DNA from: Chloroflexota bacterium
GTDB lineage: Bacteria; Chloroflexota; Anaerolineae; Anaerolineales; UBA4823
Length of the DNA stretch: 64,000 nucleotides
NCBI GenBank assembly: GCA_029782365.1
Contig: JAKOUW010000076.1
Span: forward strand, 310,001-374,000
Direction of reading: 5' to 3'
The notes beneath the pieces are model-generated. The model did not search any database, was not told where the DNA came from, and worked only from the letters and a program-made list of their open reading frames with translations. Of this stretch, positions 9,926 to 17,275 are shown piece by piece (position 1 is the first letter of the stretch; each line of letters starts with the position of its first letter). The translations under genes were made by a program, and so were the position numbers.

Positions 9926-10738
9926 TCAGCGCAACAGTGTAGCGTAGTAGATCGCTGCTCCAACATGGATAAAGGCGGCAGTGAATAATGCCATACCAAT
10001 TGGAACATGTACAGCATGCCAGATTGCGAGCAGGCGGCGTGCCATCGCTAAGGATGCAATCTGGGCGCGCAGTGTTTCACGCCGCTGCATAATATTGCGT
10101 AATTCAGAGATTTTCTTACGATTCGTCGAATCCAAACGGCGAGAAACAATAAACCAGCGGAATCGGTCGGAGATGCCCTGGAAAGTATGTCTGATGTTTA
10201 ATGCTGAGCCCTGGATGTCTCGATTCAAACCAATCCTTTGCGCAAGAGAGCGGGTATCTTCCGGTTGGGTGGCAAGCCAATTTTCTATGGCAGATTGGAG
10301 TCTTTGGCCTTCAATAGCTAATGCGCCAGCTTCGATTTCGATGCCATCCGCAGTACGAGGAACCGCAGTGTAAATATAACGACCAACAAAACCACTCAGA
10401 ACAACAATGATTGTCAACAAAGTCACGATGCCCGCCAGGCCATTATATTTCCAGGAAGAATGCAACAAAACCATGTAGGGTCCCACCAGTCCGGTGAATA
10501 TATGGAATTCGAGCCAAGACGCCATTCTACCCCAACGAGCACTGCGGCTGCGTTTCCGCAATGTGTACAATGTTTCTGTAGCCAGCATCATTAAGAATCC
10601 AATGATGCCAATGCCATGGCCAAACAATTCACTGGCTGCAGGGATTTTTTGTAAAACAGCGACAACTAATAGATACAAAAGAGTTATCGTCAGGATTGCG
10701 TAGAATGAAGACCACAATTCTCGGTTACTGTATGTCAT
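9926..10738 (-). CDS. Di-haem b-type membrane cytochrome
   Basis: Integral membrane protein of 270 residues with about five helices (near 11-30, 42-60, 74-95, 102-124 and 236-262). Helix three carries His79 and His93 and helix five carries His244 and His258. Both pairs are exactly 14 residues apart, the spacing by which two helices hold two stacked b haems in bc1 cytochrome b and related proteins. A hydrophilic, arginine-rich domain of about 110 residues (128-235) separates helices four and five. I infer that it carries electrons through the membrane between the FAD/ferredoxin modules encoded upstream and the c-type cytochromes. It begins 12 bases after the oxidoreductase gene. No named family is assigned with certainty. 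Confidence 0.7.
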   Translation of the reverse strand: MTYSNRELWSSFYAILTITLLYLLVVAVLQKIPAASELFGHGIGIIGFLMMLATETLYTLRKRSRSARWGRMASWLEFHIFTGLVGPYMVLLHSSWKYNGLAGIVTLLTIIVVLSGFVGRYIYTAVPRTADGIEIEAGALAIEGQRLQSAIENWLATQPEDTRSLAQRIGLNRDIQGSALNIRHTFQGISDRFRWFIVSRRLDSTNRKKISELRNIMQRRETLRAQIASLAMARRLLAIWHAVHVPIGMALFTAAFIHVGAAIYYATLLR

Positions 10739-10750
10739 TTTTGGAATGCC

Positions 10751-12076
10751 CTAGTTCACGGATTGATATTGAAGTTTGGTATAGAAATCGATGATTAGAT
10801 CACCGAATTTTACTCCAGGAGCGAGAAGTTGGTCGCGTATTGGGGTGATGTCAATGCGCTGTGTTATTATTTGTTCAAGGGGAAAAGAAAGTGTCTGATC
10901 TCCCATGACAATCGCGCCAAGCAAATATTTGTCGCCGACCATTAATCGAATATGGTTAATATCGAAGTTTGATTGTGCAGAAATGGCGTCTGGTAATTGG
11001 CGCCAGGTTTCGCTGTCTCCACGGGCGATGCCAACCAAATCATCGTCTTTTCCCCCGCCAACATTGCCAATAATTGTTGTCGTCAGTTCAGCCAGGCGGG
11101 TGACATTGAATGAAGTCGCTTTGACGTAAATGCACGATTCGCCGGTCATATTCAGCCCGGCCACACGGCCTTGTTCCCGGGCGGGGCTCCAAAGAGAATC
11201 GACAACATTCTTTTTCAAAATTGGATCGTACACCTGTGCGCAGTCTCCAGCAGCGTAAATATTCTGCACTGTTGTCTGGAGTTGCTCGTTCACCAAAATG
11301 CCACGATCACATGAAATGCCTGCGCTTTTGGCTAATTCTGTTCGAGGGCGCACGCCTATTGCAATCCCAACCAGATCGCAAGGAATTTTATTTCCATCTT
11401 TCAACAAGACCGCACTAACATGATCTTTCTTGCCTTGGATTTCCGCCAGTTCCGATTTGTAGTGGATCGTGACGCCGTGTTCCCTCAGCCTTTCTTCAAC
11501 AATGTGGGACTCTTTTTCGTCCAGCACGTTGTTCCAATAGCGATCACCACGCAGTAAATAATGAACTTTTACCTTTTGGGCGATTAAAGCCTCGACGAGT
11601 TCGAGAGCGGTGATTCCACCTCCTACTACAACGCCTATTTTCCCCTTGCGAGTAAGACTGCGAATCAAGTGTGCATCTGCCAGGTTATCCAGCTTGAAAA
11701 CCCCTTCCAAATTGGCGCCTGGAGTGTCTGATGATACTGCCGAAGCGCCGTTCGCGATCAACAGCCGATCATAATTGATCGTCGCTTCTTTAGGCTGGTT
11801 TCCAGGATAAAAGATAAGCGCGTGATTTGCTGGATCTATCCGAAGGGCTTTTCCGATTGTCAACTTGATTTTCAGTCGATCAAAATCGCTCTTTTGAAAA
11901 GGGAACAAAGCTTTTTCAGGAAGTTCACCGGTTAGGAAGTAGGCCAGACCCGGCCGGGAATAATAGCCGTGCAAATCTTCCGTCATGATGATGATTTCTC
12001 CGGCGACATCTCGCGAGCGAATCGACTCTGCCGCGGCAATGCCTGCTGCCCCGGAACCTATGATGATGTATCGCAT
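10751..12076 (-). CDS. FAD-dependent NAD(P) oxidoreductase
   Basis: Flavoprotein of the pyridine-nucleotide-disulfide oxidoreductase fold, in the branch of rubredoxin/ferredoxin reductases and the NirB N-terminal part. The FAD-binding IIGSGAAGIAAAESI is at residues 4-18, and the NAD(P) site GVVVGGGITALELVEAL is near residue 150. The second FAD contact, IYAAGDCAQVYD, is at about 270. There is no CXXXXC redox disulphide, so electrons should leave through an external partner. That partner is probably the ferredoxin encoded 11 bases upstream and the b-type cytochrome encoded 12 bases downstream. The length of 441 residues is typical. Which nucleotide it uses, and the direction of electron flow, are not decided by the sequence. 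Confidence 0.88.
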   Translation of the reverse strand: MRYIIIGSGAAGIAAAESIRSRDVAGEIIIMTEDLHGYYSRPGLAYFLTGELPEKALFPFQKSDFDRLKIKLTIGKALRIDPANHALIFYPGNQPKEATINYDRLLIANGASAVSSDTPGANLEGVFKLDNLADAHLIRSLTRKGKIGVVVGGGITALELVEALIAQKVKVHYLLRGDRYWNNVLDEKESHIVEERLREHGVTIHYKSELAEIQGKKDHVSAVLLKDGNKIPCDLVGIAIGVRPRTELAKSAGISCDRGILVNEQLQTTVQNIYAAGDCAQVYDPILKKNVVDSLWSPAREQGRVAGLNMTGESCIYVKATSFNVTRLAELTTTIIGNVGGGKDDDLVGIARGDSETWRQLPDAISAQSNFDINHIRLMVGDKYLLGAIVMGDQTLSFPLEQIITQRIDITPIRDQLLAPGVKFGDLIIDFYTKLQYQSVN

Positions 12077-12087
12077 TGTCCCTCCCG

Positions 12088-12351
12088 TTATTCAACTTCC
12101 TTAAACAGGTTGGTTCGTTCGAATCGAAGAACACCTCGCGGACAGCGTCGTACGCACTCGCCGCAGGTCAAGCAGCGTGTATCTTTTACGGGTTGGTTTA
12201 ACCAGGCATGTCTGCGTACATCAATCGCGATTGGGCAGTTGTAGGAACAAATTCCACATTGCACACAGCGAGCTGAATCGGGAACAACAAAACCGCTATA
12301 CAGCGCTTCTCGGCGCTGGTCTTCATGTTTAAAAGCGCTAAATATACTCAT
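12088..12351 (-). CDS. Two-cluster [4Fe-4S] ferredoxin-type protein
   Basis: Small electron carrier of 87 residues. It has two cysteine sets, CVQCGICSYNCP and CLTCGECVRRCP, separated by about 24 residues that include DVRRHAWLN. This arrangement resembles HdrC-like and oxidoreductase-associated ferredoxins rather than compact clostridial ones. It is cytoplasmic (no signal). It sits three bases after the 42-haem cytochrome stop and 11 bases before the flavoprotein, which suggests strict co-expression and a role as electron relay between flavin and the membrane cytochrome. Confidence 0.88.
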   Translation of the reverse strand: MSIFSAFKHEDQRREALYSGFVVPDSARCVQCGICSYNCPIAIDVRRHAWLNQPVKDTRCLTCGECVRRCPRGVLRFERTNLFKEVE

Positions 12352-12354
12352 TGA

Positions 12355-15300
12355 TCATCGATTTCTACCGGTTGGGTGGCATTCAAGGCAGCGCCCATCG
12401 ATATTGGTAATTTTTTGTTCATTATGATGTTGTATCATATTATTCTGATCATGGCAACCGTAACACGTCCATGCACTTGTCATACTCGGATGACAGGTGG
12501 CACAGTTGCTGTTGGCGTTGCCATGATTCATCGGGAAGGTATGGGTGAAATTAAATGCTTGAGGTGACCATGCGCTGGTATTGTGGCATTGAGAACACTG
12601 ACCATCAAAATGAGGCGATGGTCGGGCGTGGCAGCTCTGGCAGTCAACAGCGCCCACCGCGGCATGGTTAAAATTGGCGGGTTTCCAGGCGGATGTATTG
12701 TGACACAACGAACAGTCACCCGAATAGTGTCCGGCAGGCCGATCTTTTTCGTGGCAGTTGGCGCAGTTCGAAGTGATGCCGGTATGGTTGAAGGTAGCCG
12801 GCAACCAGGCGGATGTTGAGTGGCATAAAGAGCAGTCGCCTGAGTAGTGGTTCGCTGGCCTGTTGCTCTCGTGACAGCTCGCGCAATTGGAAGTGATACC
12901 CGTATGGTTGAAATTGGCTGGCTTCCAAGCGGTGGTGGAATGGCACAACGAACAGTCACCCGAATAGTGTCCGGCTGGCCGATCTTTTTCGTGGCAGTTG
13001 GCGCAGTTGGATGTAATGCCGGTATGGTTGAAGGTGGCTGGCAACCAGGCCGATGTTGAATGACAAAGTGAGCAGTCACCGGAGTAATGCCCGGCAGGCC
13101 GGTTATTCTCGTGGCAGTTGGCACAGTTGGATGTTACACCAGCATGGTTGAAAGAAGCAGGAGTCCAGGCCGAAGTTGAGTGGCACTGTGAACAGTCCCC
13201 GGGATAGTGATTGGCAGGCCGCTTATTCTCATGACAACTGGCGCAGTTGGTTGTGATGCCGGTATGATTGAAGGTGGCTGGGAGCCACGCCGTGCTCGAG
13301 TGACATAAGGAACAGTCACCTGAGTAGTGATTGGCCGGCCGGTTATTCTCATGGCAACTGGCGCAGTTGGATGTGACTCCAGCATGGTTGAAAGACGCAG
13401 GAGTCCAGGCGTTGGTTGTATGGCATTGTGAACACTGTCCTGGCCAGTGATACGCAGGCTTATCTTTGGTATGGCAGCTCTGGCAATCGGTGGTGTTCAC
13501 AGCTTTGTGGTCGAAATGTGCTGGTGTCCAACCGGTGGTTGAATGGCAATTTACGCAATCGCCGACATAATGGCCGGCTGGGCGGTTTTTCTCATGACAA
13601 CTGGCGCAGCTTGTAACCCCAGCGTGGTTGAAGGAGGCTGGTAACCAGGCAGAGGTTGTGTGGCACACTGAGCATTGTCCTGTGTAATGGTTGGCGGGTT
13701 TATCTTTGGTATGACAGCTCTGGCAGTCGGTGGCACCCACAGCTGCGTGGTTGAAAGTGGCAGGTTTCCAGGCTGTCGTGGTATGGCACAACGAGCACTG
13801 CCCGGCGTAATGGTTTGCAGGCTTGTCTTTGGTGTGGCAGCTCTGGCAGTCTATTGATGCGCCAACATGGTTGAAATTGGCAGGTTTCCAGGCAGTTGTA
13901 TTATGGCACAAAGAACATTGCCCGGCGTAATGGTTGGCGGGTTTATCTTTGGTATGGCAGCTCTGGCAGTCGGTCGCACCAGCGGCTGTATGATTGAAGG
14001 AAGCTGGCTGCCAGGCGGTGGTGGAGTGACACAATGAACACTGCCCATCGAAATGGTTGGCTGGCTTGGAGGTTAAATGACAGCTCAGACAGTCGGTGGC
14101 TTTTGCAGCGGTATGGTTGAAGGTAGCAGGTTTCCAGGCAACGGTAGAGTGGCACAACGAGCATTGGCCATCATAATGGTTGGCTGGTTTGTTGCTTGTA
14201 TGGCAGCTAATACAATCTGTTGCCTTGGCTGCTTCATGATTAAAAGTGGCCTGGATCCAAGTGACGGTGTTATGACACAACGAGCATTGCCCATCAAAAT
14301 GATTTGCCGGCTTATTTTTCGTGTGACAGCTTAGACAATCTGTGGCGTTTGCGACTGCGTGGTTAAAACTGGCCGGTTTCCAGGCGACCGGGTTATGGCA
14401 TAAAGAACATTGGCCATCGAAGTGATTGGCTGGTTTGTCTTTGGTGTGACAGCTCTGGCAATCGGAAATATTACCCTGTGTATGGCTGAAGTTGGCAGGT
14501 TTCCAGGCCGAATTGTTGTGACAAAGTGAGCATTGGCCATCGAAGTGATTGGCTGGTTTATCTTTGGTGTGGCAGGTCTGGCAATCGGTGGCTTTCATTG
14601 CCTGGTGATTGAAAGAAGCGGGTTTCCAGGCATCTGTTGTGTGGCACAAGGAACATTGACCAGCAAAATGGTTGGCAGGTTTATCTGAAGTATGGCAATT
14701 TACACAATCTCTGGCATTATTTGCTTGGTGGTCAAATTTTGCCGGTTTCCAGGCGCTGGTGCTGTGACACATCGCACAATCACCTGGAAAATGCATGTCA
14801 GGTAAATTCTTTTCATGGCAGGAGACGCAAGCTTTTGCTGTTCCACCGTAAATCCCATTGGAATGGCAAGCAGAGCAATCCAGGGTGGCGTGTTTGCCTG
14901 TCAAAGGAAAGAATTCATGTTTCGCCCCGGCGCTGCCAGGGGGAAATAAGACAATATGCGGTGAAACACTAATGAAGTTAGGTGTAGGCTGATTGATGGG
15001 CGTCGATACGTTTGCAGATGTAGATAACTGCCCACTTGTCTTTGGCGAAACTGCCTGCAAGATGGCAATTGGGCTCTTTTCTGGATTGGAAAGCATCAAC
15101 CGCAATGTGTGCAGTTTTGTCTCCAATGCCATGAAACGGGCTGAATCTGCCGGATGCGCAGCTAGCAATGCTGCCATAAATGGATCGATGCGATCCAAAA
15201 TTGACAAGATCGCAGACCGACCAGCAGCGACTGCTTGAGCATCATTCGGGTCGAAATCAGCATAAACGGTGAGCAATTGATCTATCGAGCTGCTCAATGC

Positions 15301-15564
15301 AGATAAAGCGGCGGATTCATTCGAGCTCTTGGCTAAAATAGTTAAGTCCTCGAATCTACGGTTTACAATAACCTGTAATTCGTTGAATTTTTCAATCGTT
15401 GAGCCGTACGTACCAATATTTACTTGTTCTGCCAGCGTTTGAAGGGGGAAAAAGAGGCTACCAGGCGTAAAAACCGGGTTTTGAGACATGAAATACCCCG
15501 CCCCGACTACAGCAATTGTAACTAATACTAAGATGATGATTGCAAAAACAATAAACTTTCGCAT
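12355..15564 (-). CDS. 42-haem tandem-repeat cytochrome c
   Basis: Giant cytochrome of 1069 residues. An N-terminal membrane helix (4-24) is followed by VFTPGSLFFPLQTLAEQV and a helical, haem-free region to about residue 200. That part resembles the DUF5667-type regions of other Chloroflexota secreted proteins, but only weakly. From Cys230 onward I count 42 CXXCH motifs in about 840 residues, one per 20. Thirty-six of them form 18 tandem di-haem units of 40-41 residues with the pattern C-S-L-C-H..AWKPA.FNH...C..CH..(K/R)PA(N/G)H. Each unit supplies two further histidines (FNH and ANH/AGH) for bis-His ligation. The C-terminus (HTFPMNH, CYGCHDQ, CLECHPTG) is shared with the two 18-haem paralogues. 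I infer a long linear haem wire outside the membrane; filament formation is not shown. It starts 15 bases after the preceding cytochrome gene. Confidence 0.9.
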   Translation of the reverse strand: MRKFIVFAIIILVLVTIAVVGAGYFMSQNPVFTPGSLFFPLQTLAEQVNIGTYGSTIEKFNELQVIVNRRFEDLTILAKSSNESAALSALSSSIDQLLTVYADFDPNDAQAVAAGRSAILSILDRIDPFMAALLAAHPADSARFMALETKLHTLRLMLSNPEKSPIAILQAVSPKTSGQLSTSANVSTPINQPTPNFISVSPHIVLFPPGSAGAKHEFFPLTGKHATLDCSACHSNGIYGGTAKACVSCHEKNLPDMHFPGDCAMCHSTSAWKPAKFDHQANNARDCVNCHTSDKPANHFAGQCSLCHTTDAWKPASFNHQAMKATDCQTCHTKDKPANHFDGQCSLCHNNSAWKPANFSHTQGNISDCQSCHTKDKPANHFDGQCSLCHNPVAWKPASFNHAVANATDCLSCHTKNKPANHFDGQCSLCHNTVTWIQATFNHEAAKATDCISCHTSNKPANHYDGQCSLCHSTVAWKPATFNHTAAKATDCLSCHLTSKPANHFDGQCSLCHSTTAWQPASFNHTAAGATDCQSCHTKDKPANHYAGQCSLCHNTTAWKPANFNHVGASIDCQSCHTKDKPANHYAGQCSLCHTTTAWKPATFNHAAVGATDCQSCHTKDKPANHYTGQCSVCHTTSAWLPASFNHAGVTSCASCHEKNRPAGHYVGDCVNCHSTTGWTPAHFDHKAVNTTDCQSCHTKDKPAYHWPGQCSQCHTTNAWTPASFNHAGVTSNCASCHENNRPANHYSGDCSLCHSSTAWLPATFNHTGITTNCASCHENKRPANHYPGDCSQCHSTSAWTPASFNHAGVTSNCANCHENNRPAGHYSGDCSLCHSTSAWLPATFNHTGITSNCANCHEKDRPAGHYSGDCSLCHSTTAWKPANFNHTGITSNCASCHESNRPANHYSGDCSLCHSTSAWLPATFNHTGITSNCANCHEKDRPAGHYSGDCSLCHNTSAWKPANFNHAAVGAVDCQSCHARPSPHFDGQCSQCHNTSAWSPQAFNFTHTFPMNHGNANSNCATCHPSMTSAWTCYGCHDQNNMIQHHNEQKITNIDGRCLECHPTGRNR
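12610..14790 (-). repeat. In-frame tandem array of 120/123-base repeats encoding di-haem units
   Basis: About 18 direct repeats. The 5' part of the gene (high coordinates) has mostly 123-base units with TKDKPANH. The 3' part has mostly 120-base units with NCA(S/N)CHE..RPA(N/G)H. Within the latter, copies 240 bases apart (for example near 12733 and 12973) are nearly identical at nucleotide level, and two 40-residue units translate identically. This points to recent expansion by unequal crossing-over or slippage. Confidence 0.9.
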
Positions 15565-15579
15565 TGATAGCCTCCTGAA

Positions 15580-17079
15580 TCAGGGAGTAATCCAATCTTG
15601 ATGCTTACCAGTTGGATGACATTTGAAGCAATAAACTAATTGATCTTTTGCAATGTTTGCCTTCACGTGCGATGCTTCAATTTCTGCCTGAATGTGGTCA
15701 TGGCATGTATAACAAGTGTAGGTTGTATAACTATCAGGATGGCAGGTTTTGCACTGCAGGTCAACGCCACCATGGTCCAACGGGAAATCGTGGAGCTTCA
15801 ACATAGCAGGCCGCCACGCAGAGGTTGTATGACAGTTTTGGCATGCCAGGCCAAAAAAACCTTTATGGATATCAGGCTCTTGGTGGCAGGTAATACAGGC
15901 GCTGCCCAGGCCTTTATAAACCGCAGTGCTCACATCTGCACCATGACATTTGGTGCAATCTACACCAATGTGTGCTCCATCCAAAATAAAGAATTGAGCA
16001 TGATTGAAATTCTTATATCGATCCACACCGTCATGGCAGCCACTGCAGTTGTTCCCGAACTGGTTGACATGCTTCGCCATAAAATCGGGCGACGCGCTCT
16101 GATGGCACTCTAGACACTTGGCGGCAGTTTTATTGTGGATATCCGACCCATGACAGTTAACACAGGTCATATCCGTTTGATCATAATTTTTTGAGTGTTT
16201 TGCCAGGGTGAAACCCGTTTGTGTGAAATGCTCAAAGTCTTTGCCATCAATCTTCGCAGGTTTCCAGGATGTCGTGTTATGACAAGAATCGCAAGACTGG
16301 CCTTTAAAATTCCCCTGGTGGATAGTCGGTTCGGTATGGCAGGAGGTACAATCCTTTGATATATTTTGGAACCTCGGCTGGTGATTATTGTCAAGGTGAC
16401 ATTTCTCACAGGCAATAGTTGCATGTGTGCCAGTGAGGGGAAATTTGCTTTTGGCGTGCTCAAAGTCGGCAAAATGATCACTACCATCATGGCAGAAAAG
16501 ACAATTTGTTCCATAATTGTCAACATGCGCGGTCATAAAGCTTTTATCTTTTTCCGCATGGCAATTAATACACGAGGTGTCTTCAGCAATAAAAATGTCT
16601 TTTTGCATACCTTGATGACAATCAACACACTCTAAAGGGGCTGCATTGTAATTTACTTGATGCCGAACCAAGCTGAACTTTGTTTGTGTATGGTCAAACC
16701 TGGCTGCACCAGCCTGGAGAGGCGAAAAGTCCCTGCCTTTATGATCTGGATGACAGTTGAAACATTTTCGCACATCTGCAATTTTGGCATGTAAGCCCTG
16801 GTTTTTTTGAATTTCTGTATCAACATTTTTATGACAATCCAGGCAAAGAGTAGCCTGATCATTTTGCAGGGGTTGGTGACATAAATTACACTGATTCTCG
16901 AATTCAGCATGATTCTTGAAGCCTTTGATATCCGGTTTATCAGCCGCTGCGCGGGCGGTCACTGGGCCGGGCGAAAACACTGTACCGCCGATGAATACTA
17001 ACCAGCCTACCAAACCCAACACGAGCAATGAGGTTACAATCAGGCTGATGAGTGTTGAAAGAGAAGCTTTGCGGTTCAT
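15580..17079 (-). CDS. 18-haem cytochrome c, membrane anchored (first gene of the operon)
   Basis: Multihaem cytochrome c of 499 residues with 18 CXXCH motifs. Its N-terminal helix (10-34) ends in FIGGTVFSPGPV, almost the same as in the cytochrome at 8358-9794, so it is likely membrane-tethered and outward facing. The C-terminal module (HDFPLDH, YTCYTCHDH, CFKCHPTGKH) is common to all three cytochromes, while the haem spacing in the middle is irregular and unlike the 42-haem array. The ATG at 17079 has no strong Shine-Dalgarno close by. It is the first gene of the redox operon and has a terminator-like hairpin in its leader. Probably it links the membrane cytochrome to the long haem chain; this is inference from position only. 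Confidence 0.88.
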   Translation of the reverse strand: MNRKASLSTLISLIVTSLLVLGLVGWLVFIGGTVFSPGPVTARAAADKPDIKGFKNHAEFENQCNLCHQPLQNDQATLCLDCHKNVDTEIQKNQGLHAKIADVRKCFNCHPDHKGRDFSPLQAGAARFDHTQTKFSLVRHQVNYNAAPLECVDCHQGMQKDIFIAEDTSCINCHAEKDKSFMTAHVDNYGTNCLFCHDGSDHFADFEHAKSKFPLTGTHATIACEKCHLDNNHQPRFQNISKDCTSCHTEPTIHQGNFKGQSCDSCHNTTSWKPAKIDGKDFEHFTQTGFTLAKHSKNYDQTDMTCVNCHGSDIHNKTAAKCLECHQSASPDFMAKHVNQFGNNCSGCHDGVDRYKNFNHAQFFILDGAHIGVDCTKCHGADVSTAVYKGLGSACITCHQEPDIHKGFFGLACQNCHTTSAWRPAMLKLHDFPLDHGGVDLQCKTCHPDSYTTYTCYTCHDHIQAEIEASHVKANIAKDQLVYCFKCHPTGKHQDWITP

Positions 17080-17110
17080 TGTTTCAATTAAATTATTTTA
17101 ACCTTTGTCT

Positions 17111-17136
17111 AAAAAAGCCGGAAAAAGTTACGGCTT
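17111..17136 (-). terminator. Terminator-like hairpin in the leader of the cytochrome operon
   Basis: Read on the minus strand: AAGCCG, ten-base loop, CGGCTT continuing into T6. No minus-strand gene lies upstream to be terminated, so it would act as an attenuator of the operon. The stem is only six base pairs, so strength is uncertain. Confidence 0.4.
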
Positions 17137-17263
17137 GAAGATTAAAGTAGTGTTAGTGAGAAATAATAGCATAAAGAATAATCAATCTGCCTAATAATAT
17201 TGAAAGTATCGTAATTATCCTATTCGAATTAATCCATTCTTAAAGAGAATTCGGTTAATGGAT

Positions 17264-17269
17264 TAGAAT
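17264..17269 (+). promoter_or_regulatory. -10 box six bases before the start codon at 17276
   Basis: TAGAAT is followed by six bases and ATG, and no real Shine-Dalgarno intervenes. This fits a leaderless mRNA. The -35 region is poor. Confidence 0.4.
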
Positions 17270-17275
17270 TAGAGC

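Noticed and set aside
12610..14790. Regularly spaced direct repeats that could suggest a CRISPR array
   Set aside because: Repeat units are 120-123 bases, contiguous without unique spacers, and in frame with a cytochrome gene; they encode di-haem units.
12376..14972. Many open frames on the plus strand and in other frames across the cytochrome genes
   Set aside because: They are antisense or out-of-frame images of the repeat; their products are repetitive without family motifs, while the minus-strand frame has 42 CXXCH.
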